The notes below the pieces were generated by a model, which ran no database searches, was not told the origin of the DNA, and saw only the letters and a program-made list of their open reading frames with translations. A DNA stretch of 64,000 nucleotides from Pleurocapsa sp. FMAR1 (GTDB taxonomy: Bacteria; Cyanobacteriota; Cyanobacteriia; Cyanobacteriales; Xenococcaceae): assembly GCF_963665995.1 (NCBI RefSeq), contig NZ_OY762512.1, positions 4,402,001-4,466,000 on the forward strand, written 5' to 3'. How positions within the stretch are numbered: position 1 is the first letter of the stretch; the number at the start of each line of letters is the position of its first letter. The position numbers and the translations under genes were made by a program. Shown in pieces: positions 27,863 to 36,855 of the stretch.

Positions 27863-29269
27863 ATGAATTTATATAAGAAAACTTTCACTATTTTTGGAGT
27901 AGTAAATATTGTACTTTTATTATCTCAATCTATTTCTAACTCTCAGGAAGTAAATAATTATGATGATTACAAACTATATTGTAGTCCAGGAGCATATCAG
28001 TATAAAGTTCAGAGTCCTGAATGTGATGTAAATCAATCCAAATATTCACACAGACTTGAAGATGAGCTATTGCCCAAAAAAAACATCAATTTTACTGATT
28101 TTAAGTCAGTTTCTATAAACGACTGGAGAAACCCTGACCCGAAAGTTCCTTGGTCAGAGCCAGTTTTTGTTGAATCAAAGTTTGGCAATTATCTTGCAGT
28201 ATTTGATAAAAATTATAAAAAATATGGAGATGGTTTTTTTAGTCGGTTTGATGAAGAAGGAATTATATCTAAATGGACTGGTGAAGAATTATCAATTTTC
28301 TCTTATGAAAAATTAGCTTGTGATGCACTTTTAGGGTGTAAAAGAAAAAATATAACTCCTGTAGGAGATTCAATTGAAGTATTAGTGGATGGTTTGGCAT
28401 TCAAAATATATGGAGACAATGGTATTTTTCCTATTCCAGGTGATTTAATACTCGCTTTACAAAAAGCAAGTGTTAATACAGATATTACACTTCGTATTAA
28501 TGGTTCAGTTATTAGCGATATTGGAAAAAAAACCTCAAATAGTTTAAAGGTGCTTTATTCTGTTGAAAATAATAATGAAAAATCAAATAGTTTAATTGAA
28601 GAAAAAATATCCGCAGTTGAATCTTTAGATGAAAATAGCAATGTTCAAAAAATTGTAAGTTCAACAACTCCTGGAGTAGTTAAAATTCAAACCAATTCTG
28701 GCTCTGGTACTGGATTTATTATCAGCAAAACAGGTTTGATATTGACAAATAGGCACGTAGTAAGCGGTAACGATAAAGTCACTGTAAGTTTTTATGATGG
28801 AACAATTAAAGAAGCACAAATCTTAAAAAGAGATCGAATGGCTGATATTGCTATACTAAGAATCAATAATTACTCTGCTAATCTAAAACCACTACCTCTT
28901 TGTCATGCACAATATCCTATTGTTGGAGAAGATGTAGTAGCAATAGGAAATCCTTTATCGCTCAACTTTACAGTCACTAGAGGCATTGTAAGTGGTATTC
29001 GCCAAACTGAAAATCAATCATTAATTCAAACCGATGCTCCTATAAATCCTGGAAATAGCGGAGGACCATTATTAAATCAATATGGTGAGGTTATAGGAAT
29101 CATAAACGCTAAAAAATTTGCAATGGGAATCGAAGGATTAGGTTTTGCTATACCAATAATTGAAGTGTTGAATAATCTAGGATTAGAAGTTGAAACTCAT
29201 ATTGATAATCACTTAAATCGTTGTGGCAATCCTATTCAACTATCCTCTAAAAGTGAATTTTTAAATTGA
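27863..29269 (+). CDS. secreted HtrA/Deg-type serine protease without PDZ domain
   Basis: The 468-aa protein starts at ATG 27863 with a signal peptide (TIFGVVNIVLLLSQSISNS). Residues ~30-240 are of unknown fold with several cysteines. The trypsin-like domain has the triad H298 (LTNRHVVSG), D328 (MADIAIL) and S399 (NPGNSGGPL), and the chain ends soon after the protease domain with no PDZ repeat. The gene is strikingly AT-rich with no HIP1 octamer, unlike its neighbours, suggesting recent acquisition. Confidence 0.85.
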   Translation: MNLYKKTFTIFGVVNIVLLLSQSISNSQEVNNYDDYKLYCSPGAYQYKVQSPECDVNQSKYSHRLEDELLPKKNINFTDFKSVSINDWRNPDPKVPWSEPVFVESKFGNYLAVFDKNYKKYGDGFFSRFDEEGIISKWTGEELSIFSYEKLACDALLGCKRKNITPVGDSIEVLVDGLAFKIYGDNGIFPIPGDLILALQKASVNTDITLRINGSVISDIGKKTSNSLKVLYSVENNNEKSNSLIEEKISAVESLDENSNVQKIVSSTTPGVVKIQTNSGSGTGFIISKTGLILTNRHVVSGNDKVTVSFYDGTIKEAQILKRDRMADIAILRINNYSANLKPLPLCHAQYPIVGEDVVAIGNPLSLNFTVTRGIVSGIRQTENQSLIQTDAPINPGNSGGPLLNQYGEVIGIINAKKFAMGIEGLGFAIPIIEVLNNLGLEVETHIDNHLNRCGNPIQLSSKSEFLN

Positions 29270-29289
29270 ATATCACCCTATCTAAAGTT

Positions 29290-29348
29290 AAAAGGCGATC
29301 GCCCGATTAATTATTTTCCTAGTTTTTTAAAGCGATCGCCTTTTTTTT
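29290..29348 (+). terminator. Rho-independent terminator built on two HIP1 sites
   Basis: AAAAGGCGATCGC (29290-29302) pairs perfectly with GCGATCGCCTTTT (29332-29344), followed by more T. Two copies of the HIP1 octamer thus form the stem. It ends the plus-strand protease gene and lies just before the 3' end of the convergent minus-strand gene; the A-tract on the left may let it work in both directions. Confidence 0.75.
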
Positions 29349-29380
29349 TACGATAAACTGATACCAACGCCAAAACAAAA

Positions 29381-30346
29381 TTAGCTGAGGATAAAGTTAT
29401 CTGTCTTAAAATCCCAAAATAGATGAGATTGCTGTTGTGACTTAAGGATTAATTGAGAGCCTTTGATAATTTCTCCAACTAAATTACATGAAATGTTTCT
29501 TTCGTTAAATTGTCTTTTGACTACATCTAAATTTTGGGGCTTAATTGATAGTAAAAATCCGTAACTAGGAAAGCAGAGTAACCAGGTTTCTAGATCTACA
29601 TTGACGGGACAGACAATATTATCTAAATTTAAAACCGCACCACACTTAGAAGCTTCAATTAACATCAATAGAGTCCCGACAATTCCCCCCATGCTAATAT
29701 CTTTACCAGCATTGCAGAGGTTATTCTCCGCTAAATAAGGAAAAATGGTCAAATTCTCTTGTAATTGACTTGCTTTGGCTTTGGTAGCAGCATTCCAAAA
29801 GGGAAATTTAGAGTGCATTTCCCCCTGCAAATCTATTGCCACAACTAGCAAATCTCCAGGTTGGGCTGCAAAACTACTAATCAACTTTTTTGCCCGTCCT
29901 AAAATAGACACGCCTAAAGCATTATAGACGCTGTGAAAATTAGTATGTCCGCCAACAATGGGGACATTAAAAGCTTCAGCAGCAGCCTTCATTCCTTCCA
30001 GCATTGGTATGGCTTTAGCGGTATCTTCTGTCCAGATCGTATCAACAATGGCGATCGCTTTTCCACCCATGGCTGCAATGTCGCTCACGTTGACCATAAC
30101 TGCACACCAACCTGCAAACCAAGGATCTGTCTCTACTAATACGTGCCATATTCCTTCAGCAGCTAAAAGTAAATAACCATCGCCGTCGGGGATAGCAGCG
30201 CAATCATCACCAACCTGTATCTGATTATCTGTTTGTAAACCTAATATTTGGCTGACAACCTGAATATCTTGCTTTTGGATTATACCAAGTGACTGTTTGA
30301 GTTTTGCTGCTAGCTGTTCGAGATTTAGAGAAGAGAAATTGCTCAT
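29381..30346 (-). CDS. AIR-synthase-related protein (sll0787 family)
   Basis: The 321-aa PurM/SelD-fold ATP-binding protein has GDDCAAIPDGDGYLLLAAEG near the N-terminus, VNVSDIAAMGG, VGGHTN and DISMGGIVG. These match the sll0787-type AIR-synthase-related family normally found in the nitrilase (Nit1C) gene cluster. No other member of that cluster is near. The start is set at 30346 (MSNFSSLNLEQ) because the 27 upstream residues of the open frame look unconserved. Confidence 0.78.
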   Translation of the reverse strand: MSNFSSLNLEQLAAKLKQSLGIIQKQDIQVVSQILGLQTDNQIQVGDDCAAIPDGDGYLLLAAEGIWHVLVETDPWFAGWCAVMVNVSDIAAMGGKAIAIVDTIWTEDTAKAIPMLEGMKAAAEAFNVPIVGGHTNFHSVYNALGVSILGRAKKLISSFAAQPGDLLVVAIDLQGEMHSKFPFWNAATKAKASQLQENLTIFPYLAENNLCNAGKDISMGGIVGTLLMLIEASKCGAVLNLDNIVCPVNVDLETWLLCFPSYGFLLSIKPQNLDVVKRQFNERNISCNLVGEIIKGSQLILKSQQQSHLFWDFKTDNFILS

Positions 30347-30686
30347 ATAGAATAATATCTGCGATCGCCTAACTATAGTTACAGACATTTGTATTAAAGC
30401 AAAATGTATTTTGATAGCGAATGCCATGCGCCCCTACATTAGAAATTACGTCTTAACACTCTTGACCATTGCTATAATTAACGGCGATCGCCATAAACTA
30501 GTTCTTTCTAACTATACTGAATAAGCGAATTATTGAATAATCATTTGCTATTTTGCTCGATTCATTTTCTTTTCTGTTGAGAGCGTGCAAATTGTATTTC
30601 TGTCATCTGACAGAGACATAGCTTAAAGTTTCTTAATATATTTAAAGAGAGTAAAATGAGTCCACCAATAGCGATACGCAATAAAT

Positions 30687-31427
30687 ATGTTTGGAACAGA
30701 AAATCTTGGGGAGCAAGCACTCAACAAAATTGCCGAATTAGCTTTATCTTCTCAACTAGAAGATGCAGAGCGTCTAGAAGTCAAAGTTAATACTGCTCCA
30801 GAAAAACTAGCCAATGGCGAGTTAGAATCGCTTTTAATCAAAGAGGAAGGATTGATTATTGAAACCGATTTGCGGGTGGAAGCGCTAGAAATTGAGACAA
30901 AGGCGATCGCTGTCAATCCTTTGAAAGCTTTAACAGGCAATATCGAGCTTACCCAACCCACCGAAGGAACTGCCCGTTTAGTTTTAACCGAAACCGATCT
31001 TAACTGCGCTTTGAACTCACCAGAACTTAGAGCCAAAATTGATGTTTTAGACACATATTTAACAACAGGACAGGGAAAGCTGACAGTTCCCCAAAAAAAA
31101 TGCCAGTTTCGCAAAGATGGAACAGTAGCGGTAGAAGCTCTAGTTGAGTTACAACCATCGGGCGAGACTAAAGAGGTGGCATTTACGGCAACCCCCAAAA
31201 TTGCGCCAGGAAATAGAAGCGTCGTGCTAGAGGATATTCGATACGAGCCAGGGAAAGAGATATCAGAAGACTTAACCCAAGCGTTTCTAGATAAAGCTGA
31301 AAAAATGTTAGACTTGCGTAACTTTGAGAAACAAGGACTCGCTCTACGCATTCATCGCCTTACTGTAGAAGCTGGTCGGATAAAGCTTTTGGCGGTAGCG
31401 GATATTACTCAATTTCCCACCCTCTAA
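30687..31427 (+). CDS. DUF2993 (LmeA-like) lipid-binding protein
   Basis: The 246-aa protein is of the DUF2993 type: amphipathic beta-strands with LNCALNSPELRAKI and the ending HRLTVEAGRIKLLAVADI. The family resembles the phospholipid-binding LmeA proteins. There is no signal peptide, so it is probably cytoplasmic or peripheral in this organism. It is preceded by a 250-bp non-coding gap. Confidence 0.8.
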   Translation: MFGTENLGEQALNKIAELALSSQLEDAERLEVKVNTAPEKLANGELESLLIKEEGLIIETDLRVEALEIETKAIAVNPLKALTGNIELTQPTEGTARLVLTETDLNCALNSPELRAKIDVLDTYLTTGQGKLTVPQKKCQFRKDGTVAVEALVELQPSGETKEVAFTATPKIAPGNRSVVLEDIRYEPGKEISEDLTQAFLDKAEKMLDLRNFEKQGLALRIHRLTVEAGRIKLLAVADITQFPTL

Positions 31428-31549
31428 TTCGTCTTGACAATCTTAAGTTTAAAACTGTTCGGGCGATCGCCTAAATCATGATAATTCAGCAACGCCCTAC
31501 CTTTTCCCTTAAAAGTTTATTTTTATCTGCTACGATTTAAATTTAAAAA

Positions 31550-33310
31550 TTATCTTTTAAGCCAAGCTTGAGTATTTTGCTGTAGCTTTTGAGTTAGCAA
31601 CCAGTAAATAATCCTTACTCCAATGCTGGTAAATACAAGTAAAGTTGACATAGCTGCTGCTGGTGCAATATCTCCTGCATCATCCATATTCACGATCGCC
31701 ACTGCTGCTAGAGGTAAATCCGAAGGGTAGATGAAAATGATTGCCGAAATGGTAATCAGAGCGTTAACAAAGTAATAAATGCCAATTTCTAAAATTGCGG
31801 GGAGAGACATCGGTACTGTAACTCGCCAGAAGGTTTTATAAAAGGGAACAGATAGAGATGCCGAAGCTGCTTCAAATTCGGGATCTAACTGTTTGAGGGC
31901 GGTATTGGCAGTTAGGAAACAAACTGTATAAAAGTGAACTACGTTACATAGTACCAAGATGCCCATCGTACCGTACAAAAAGTTGAAGGGATTGAGAAAA
32001 GCAAATTTAGTTATGGGAATGGGAATTAATTTTTGATTAAAGAAGAATACATAAGCAAGACCTAATACTAATCCTGGTAATGCGAGGGGAAGAGTAGATA
32101 GAAAATAGTTTATTCCTCTTAGCCACGCTACGCCTTTACCTTTTTCGACTAAATATGCACCGATAAATACGGCGACTGTTCCCACAACTGCCGTATAGAA
32201 TGCCATGCGAATACTGTTCCAATAGGCTGCATAACCGCCACCGCCAACTCCACTAAAATCGTAATGGCGCAGACTAAGACTAAAGTTATAGGGCCATACT
32301 TTTATAACAGAGGCAAAAATAATTGTGCCAAAAACTGTTAAAGCTGCTGCAACCAATAGAGAGCAAAAAGCAAACATCGTCCAGTCGAGGAAAGCATTAG
32401 GTTTAGGTTTTAGAGGTACAGCTTTGGCAGTTACTAAGGCTGTTTGTTTTCTTTGAATAATGCGCTCGACCACAAAGGCAATTACCGTAGGTACTAACAA
32501 GAACACACTGATAGTTGCACCCATAGAAAAGTTTTGCTGTCCAATTACCTGTTTATAGATATCCGTTGCTAAAACGTTAAAATCTCCCCCGACAACTTTG
32601 GGAACGCCAAAATCGGTAAAAGCTAAAGTGAAACAGACAAATATCGCGCTAATTAAGCCATACTTAACGCCAGGAATAGTAACGGTGAGGAAGGTACGCC
32701 ATTTGGGGGTACGTAAAACTTCGGCTGCTTCATACAGACGAGCATCAGTGAGGCTTAAAGCGGTAATTAGAATTACTAAGGCTTGAGGAAAACAGTAAAG
32801 CACCTCGCCAATAATAATGCCGTGTGAACCATAGAGATTGATGTCCCAACCAGTCAGGCGATCAAAAAACCCCGTGGTAACAATACCCTGATTACCAAAT
32901 AGATAAATTAAGCCGATCGCATGAGCTAATGGGGGAATATAAAGAGGTAACATTGCCAAGGTACGAAATAAACCTGTGACTGGCATTGCCGTTCTAGTAA
33001 TTCCATAGGCAAAGATAAATGCCAGCAATACTGCAATTAAAGTAGATGCGATCGCAATATATAAACTATTGGTAAATGATTGAGCCAGTGAAGGGGTAGT
33101 CAAATATTTGACGTAGTTTGCTAAACCAATAATATCGCCATTGCGGTTTTGAAAACTGCGAATCAGCATCGGGTAGAGAGGAAAAACCACCCCAACCAAT
33201 AGAAATAGAGTGCCTAAAGCAATGAAGGCTCTCATGATCCAGTCTTCAGAGGTGATAGTATGACCCTTTTTCTGGGGTTTTACCGTTCTTGAATTAGTTA
33301 CAGTAGTCAT
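31550..33310 (-). CDS. phosphonate-type ABC transporter permease (fused two-domain)
   Basis: The 586-aa permease has two tandem binding-protein-dependent permease domains, about 12 helices, each with the EAA-loop region (AAEVLRTPKWRTFLTVTIPG and AASASLSVPFYKTFWRVTVP). This is the fused layout of Fe3+-type and PhnUV-like 2-aminoethylphosphonate transporters. It is last in a minus-strand set with the ATPase and binding protein. Iron is an alternative substrate from sequence alone, but the PhnF regulator and degradation genes nearby favour phosphonate. Confidence 0.85.
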   Translation of the reverse strand: MTTVTNSRTVKPQKKGHTITSEDWIMRAFIALGTLFLLVGVVFPLYPMLIRSFQNRNGDIIGLANYVKYLTTPSLAQSFTNSLYIAIASTLIAVLLAFIFAYGITRTAMPVTGLFRTLAMLPLYIPPLAHAIGLIYLFGNQGIVTTGFFDRLTGWDINLYGSHGIIIGEVLYCFPQALVILITALSLTDARLYEAAEVLRTPKWRTFLTVTIPGVKYGLISAIFVCFTLAFTDFGVPKVVGGDFNVLATDIYKQVIGQQNFSMGATISVFLLVPTVIAFVVERIIQRKQTALVTAKAVPLKPKPNAFLDWTMFAFCSLLVAAALTVFGTIIFASVIKVWPYNFSLSLRHYDFSGVGGGGYAAYWNSIRMAFYTAVVGTVAVFIGAYLVEKGKGVAWLRGINYFLSTLPLALPGLVLGLAYVFFFNQKLIPIPITKFAFLNPFNFLYGTMGILVLCNVVHFYTVCFLTANTALKQLDPEFEAASASLSVPFYKTFWRVTVPMSLPAILEIGIYYFVNALITISAIIFIYPSDLPLAAVAIVNMDDAGDIAPAAAMSTLLVFTSIGVRIIYWLLTQKLQQNTQAWLKR

Positions 33311-33340
33311 AATTACATTCTTTAGAGACGCAATATGGCG

Positions 33341-33368
33341 GTAGGGGCGATTCGCAAATCGCCCTTAC
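33341..33368. repeat. GTAGGGGCGATT palindromic repeat
   Basis: An imperfect palindrome GTAGGGGCGATT-CGC-AAATCGCCCTTAC fills the gap between the ATPase and permease genes. Its position inside an operon could stabilise or attenuate the mRNA segment between them. It is of the same type as 15365-15394. Confidence 0.6.
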
Positions 33369-33373
33369 AAAAT

Positions 33374-34543
33374 TTATTCGGGAAATATTTGAATCAATTC
33401 TGGTGGAAGCTGAATCGTTAGAGTATTGCCAACGTTTAAATCTAAGTTTCTTACTTGATTGATCGATAAATTGATCGATAATTTTTCTTGAGAACTTCCT
33501 GCTAAATGTAGAATTACTAAATAAGAAGAACCTAAGAACTCTGACCCCTCAATTGTTGCTTGATACACATTTGGTAAATTAGCCATATTTTCATCACTTA
33601 GAGGCAAAATATCTTCTGGGCGAATGGCTACAGTTATATTGTCGCCAACATTGATGCCTCTTTGGGGTACATCAAAACTCAACGTGCCACAGCGCACCTT
33701 TCCAGGTTCAACTACTTGTCCTGGCAAAAAGTTCATCGTGCCAATAAAATCAGCTACAAAAGCAGTATTAGGCTGTTGATAAATAGCGTGAGGCGTACCT
33801 ACTTGAGCAATATACCCCTTGTCCATGACCACAACGCGATCGCCCATTGCCAGGGCTTCTTCTTGGTCGTGAGTTACCATTACCGTAGTAATTCCCAGTC
33901 TTTTTTGTAGTTGAGCAATTTCTGTCCGCAGTCTGACTCTAACTTTGGCATCTAATGCTGACAAAGGTTCGTCTAGTAATAACAAACCTGGAGACTGTGC
34001 CAAAGCCCTTGCTAATGCTACTCGTTGTTGCTGTCCTCCAGACATTTGGGCAGGATATTTCTTCTCTAAGCCTCCCATGCCTACCATGTCTAATAATTCG
34101 CTAACTCTAGCTTTGATTTGTGGTTTAGACTGCTTGGCATTTTCTAAACCATAGGCAATATTTTGAGCAGCAGTCAAATTGGGAAATAAGGCATAAGATT
34201 GAAAGACAATGCCAAAATCCCTTTTTGAAGGTGGCAAATTAGATACATCTTTACCATCTTGAATAATACGTCCGCTACTATGTTCTTCTAAACCGGCGAT
34301 AATTTTCAATAATGTGGTTTTACCACAGCCTGAAGGACCAAGCATACAGACAAATTCACCAGGATAAACATCTAAAAAGATTTCTTTAAGGGCGGTGAAG
34401 TTGCCAAAATTTTTGTAAACGTTTTCTACCTGTAAATAAGGTTGTGATAGATGCCTATTTTGAATTGCTACAGCAGAATGATGCGCTGTTTGGATATCGC
34501 TTTGCGTTCTAAAAGTTCTCTTTTTTTCTGAAGGATAAGTCAT
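33374..34543 (-). CDS. phosphonate-type ABC transporter ATPase
   Basis: The 389-aa ABC ATPase has Walker A GPSGCGKTTLLK, signature MSGGQQQRVALARAL, Walker B LLLLDEPLSALD and the H-loop VTHDQEEAL, followed by a TOBE domain (VAIRPEDILPL). It belongs with the permease and binding lipoprotein on either side. The 35-residue N-terminal extension before YLQVENVYKNFG is unusual, and a later start is possible. Confidence 0.88.
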   Translation of the reverse strand: MTYPSEKKRTFRTQSDIQTAHHSAVAIQNRHLSQPYLQVENVYKNFGNFTALKEIFLDVYPGEFVCMLGPSGCGKTTLLKIIAGLEEHSSGRIIQDGKDVSNLPPSKRDFGIVFQSYALFPNLTAAQNIAYGLENAKQSKPQIKARVSELLDMVGMGGLEKKYPAQMSGGQQQRVALARALAQSPGLLLLDEPLSALDAKVRVRLRTEIAQLQKRLGITTVMVTHDQEEALAMGDRVVVMDKGYIAQVGTPHAIYQQPNTAFVADFIGTMNFLPGQVVEPGKVRCGTLSFDVPQRGINVGDNITVAIRPEDILPLSDENMANLPNVYQATIEGSEFLGSSYLVILHLAGSSQEKLSINLSINQVRNLDLNVGNTLTIQLPPELIQIFPE

Positions 34544-34621
34544 AGTTTTGAAGGATGAGGGATGAAGTAAGAACCAGTTATTAGTTATTAGTCCCTGCGG
34601 CGAGTACCCCTTGGCTAGTTA

Positions 34622-35743
34622 TTACTCTTCTTTCGGTTCGGACTTGGAATCGTAACGGCTAGTCCATTCTTCAAGGATGCGATCGCGATTTTGAGCAGCC
34701 CAATTAAAATCATTTTTGATTAACTGGGCTGTAGGATCGGCTGGATACCCTTCTGGTGCTTTGACGTTAGTTTTTGTTCCTGTAATGGCAAAGTTTTCGG
34801 CGTATTTTTCGCTAACTTCAGGAGAAATTGCCCAGTTTAAGAACTGTTTCGCTTCAGGCTTAACGTTATCTTTTTTAACTAGGGCATTAGCTTCAATATC
34901 CCAACCCGAACCTTCTTTAGGAAATACTGCTTCAATAGGTTCGCCATCATTCTTTTGCTTGACTGCACGATAGTCAAAAGAAACGCCAATCGGATATTCT
35001 CCTGCACCTGCTGCTTTACAAGGTTTAGAGCCAGAGTGCATATATTGGGCTACATTTTGATTCAAAGCATCCAGATATTGCCAGCCTTTTTCTTCTCCTT
35101 TGAGTTGCAATATAGCCGATACGGAAAGAAAACCCGTTCCCGATGAGGCGGGATTAGACATGACTATCATGTTTTTATATTCAGGCTTGGTTAAGTCATC
35201 CCAAGATTGAGGAACGGGTACACCTTTTTTCTTTAACTCCACTGTATTCGCGCAGAAGGCAGACATCCAGGCATCAATTCCTACCCAGTGAGGCGGAGTG
35301 CGGTCGTCTTTCATTTTGGGTAATACTGTATCAACACCTTTTGGTGCATAAGGTTGCAGCATTCCCTCTTCGTCGGCAACTAGCAAACTAGAAGCTGCTA
35401 AACCCCAAACTACATCCGCTTGAGGATTACCTTTTTCTGCTATCAATTTAGCAGTGACAATTCCTGTAGAATCGCGCACGATATTGACATTGACATCAGG
35501 ATTTTCTTGCTTAAATAATGGTAAATATTCAGAGATTTGATCGTCTTCCAAGGCAGTATAAACAGTAATTGAATCTTTACCTGCTTTGTCGCTTACTGCG
35601 GTGGCATCACTATTCCCCTCAGCTAAATCGGGCGTATTAGTTGATGCTTGCGGCTGTTGAACGCAACTAGTTATACCTACAGATAAGAATAAGGTCGTAC
35701 TAGAAACAATACCTAAAATTACTTTTCTTCTATTACTAAACAT
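34622..35743 (-). CDS. phosphonate-type ABC substrate-binding lipoprotein
   Basis: The 373-aa periplasmic binding protein of the Fe/2-aminoethylphosphonate (PhnS/AepX-like) family has a lipobox ITSC after a short hydrophobic signal, an acidic linker, and then [32 protein letters not shown] and the hinge region [11 protein letters not shown]. It precedes its ATPase and permease on the same strand. Its own upstream gap carries a candidate PhnF site (35773-35786). Confidence 0.85.
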   Translation of the reverse strand: MFSNRRKVILGIVSSTTLFLSVGITSCVQQPQASTNTPDLAEGNSDATAVSDKAGKDSITVYTALEDDQISEYLPLFKQENPDVNVNIVRDSTGIVTAKLIAEKGNPQADVVWGLAASSLLVADEEGMLQPYAPKGVDTVLPKMKDDRTPPHWVGIDAWMSAFCANTVELKKKGVPVPQSWDDLTKPEYKNMIVMSNPASSGTGFLSVSAILQLKGEEKGWQYLDALNQNVAQYMHSGSKPCKAAGAGEYPIGVSFDYRAVKQKNDGEPIEAVFPKEGSGWDIEANALVKKDNVKPEAKQFLNWAISPEVSEKYAENFAITGTKTNVKAPEGYPADPTAQLIKNDFNWAAQNRDRILEEWTSRYDSKSEPKEE

Positions 35744-35772
35744 AAATCAAGTTGAGATAAAGACCTTTTTTG

Positions 35773-35786
35773 TATAGTTGTCTAAA
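35773..35786. promoter_or_regulatory. candidate PhnF operator upstream of the binding-protein gene
   Basis: TATAG-TTGT-CTAAA, an imperfect inverted repeat 30 bp upstream of the binding-protein start. Related sites are at 36675-36688 (ATTTG-TTGT-CTAAA), 36727-36740 (TATAG-ACAT-CTAGA) and 39064-39077 (TCTAG-ACAA-CTAGA). All are near promoters of the phosphonate genes. Confidence 0.5.
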
Positions 35787-35922
35787 CAGGATTATCTTAA
35801 GCCTGAATTATTAAGTAGGTTTTATTATTGAGTTAAGAGAGGTTTAATCTTTAAAAGAGATTTTTTTAACTTTTAAATATTAAAGAAAATACCTTTCAGT
35901 AATGCGGAATCAAAGATTATAT

Positions 35923-36642
35923 TTAGCTAGTTAGTACCAGTTTCATATCATCACCACGAAACCGAGTTATACCGTACTCAATTACTCGTCCTTGTTGATC
36001 TTCATTGATAGATTCAACTAACAAAATCGATTGGTTTAATGCTATCTGTAACGTCCTGGCATCTTGTGGTCTAACTTGTCTGGCGGAAACATAAGTACTG
36101 CGACGAATATGTTCGCAGCCGTAAACTTCTTGCATTAATTTAGAAACAGACTCGATCGCCTCTAAATGCTGTAATAGATCGGGAAAAATAGTTAGAGGAA
36201 AATAGCTTGTAGTCAGAAGAAGAGGATGCTTGTCCGCAAATCCTAGCATTTGGACTATTGCTACTGGTGCGCCGATCGCTATTTCTAATTTTTTGGCAAT
36301 GTCTGGTTCTGCTGGTATTTTAGCCGTCTTGAGTAGTTCGTAACTGCCTTTTTTCCCCTGTGCTTCTAAAGCTTCGTTATAACGTACCCGTTTACCAATA
36401 GGATACTCTAAAGGTGGAGTAGCAACGAAAATACCTCGTCCTTTGTCAGTTCTTAATAAGCCTTCATCTTTTAGTAAGGCGATCGCCCTTCGTAGAGTAT
36501 GACGATTTACGCCAAAGCGATCGCTTAACTGATGTTCGCTAGGTAGTTTTTCTTCAGCTTGATACACTCCCTGCTGAATACTTTCTCTTAGCTTCTGAGA
36601 AATTTGAATATAAAGGGGTAAAGCCTCATAGTTCATTACCAT
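35923..36642 (-). CDS. phnF: GntR/HutC-family regulator (PhnF-like)
   Basis: The 239-aa regulator has an N-terminal GntR winged helix (PLYIQISQKLRESIQQG, LPSEHQLSDRFGVNRHTLRRA, KGRGIFV) and a C-terminal UTRA ligand domain. YPIGKRVRYNEALEAQGKKG is typical of PhnF regulators of phosphonate operons. It probably represses the transporter and degradation genes and itself. It is separated from the binding-protein gene by 180 bp containing a candidate operator. Confidence 0.82.
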   Translation of the reverse strand: MVMNYEALPLYIQISQKLRESIQQGVYQAEEKLPSEHQLSDRFGVNRHTLRRAIALLKDEGLLRTDKGRGIFVATPPLEYPIGKRVRYNEALEAQGKKGSYELLKTAKIPAEPDIAKKLEIAIGAPVAIVQMLGFADKHPLLLTTSYFPLTIFPDLLQHLEAIESVSKLMQEVYGCEHIRRSTYVSARQVRPQDARTLQIALNQSILLVESINEDQQGRVIEYGITRFRGDDMKLVLTS

Positions 36643-36674
36643 TTTTGCTTTTTGAGTTCTTGACTAAAAACTAG

Positions 36675-36688
36675 ATTTGTTGTCTAAA
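36675..36688. promoter_or_regulatory. weak candidate PhnF half-operator at the phnF promoter
   Basis: ATTTG-TTGT-CTAAA, with the same TTGTCTAAA right half as the site at 35773-35786 and a poorer left half. It lies 33 bp upstream of the phnF start, suiting autoregulation. Confidence 0.35.
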
Positions 36689-36726
36689 TTAACTACTTTT
36701 GCTACGACTGATGTTTAGTATACCTA

Positions 36727-36740
36727 TATAGACATCTAGA
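36727..36740. promoter_or_regulatory. candidate PhnF operator upstream of phnF
   Basis: TATAG-ACAT-CTAGA, four of five arm positions symmetric and close to the site at 39064-39077 (11 of 14 positions identical by eye). The restriction-modification genes begin 116 bp further on, so this site and 39064 probably flanked one divergent promoter region before the island inserted. Confidence 0.5.
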
Positions 36741-36855
36741 TAGCAATTTCTATACAAATTTTTCTTATTGACCATTGATGATTGTTTGATCGAGCGTGGG
36801 AAGAGCGATTACTTTTTTCTGCTATCTTGGGGAAGATATCAAGCTGATGATATTT

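Noticed and set aside
30601-30619. TGTCATCTGACA palindrome upstream of the DUF2993 gene as a third response-regulator site
   Set aside because: It is an inverted rather than tandem arrangement and lacks the 11-bp repeat of the two convincing sites.
31482-31500. Full fourth MITE copy near 31.48 kb
   Set aside because: Only one terminus (ATTCAGCAACGCCCTA) is present; no matching opposite end or target duplication was found.
33374-35743. Iron(III) ABC transporter instead of phosphonate transporter
   Set aside because: The families are close, but the PhnF-like regulator, shared operators and divergent phosphonate-degradation operon favour phosphonate.
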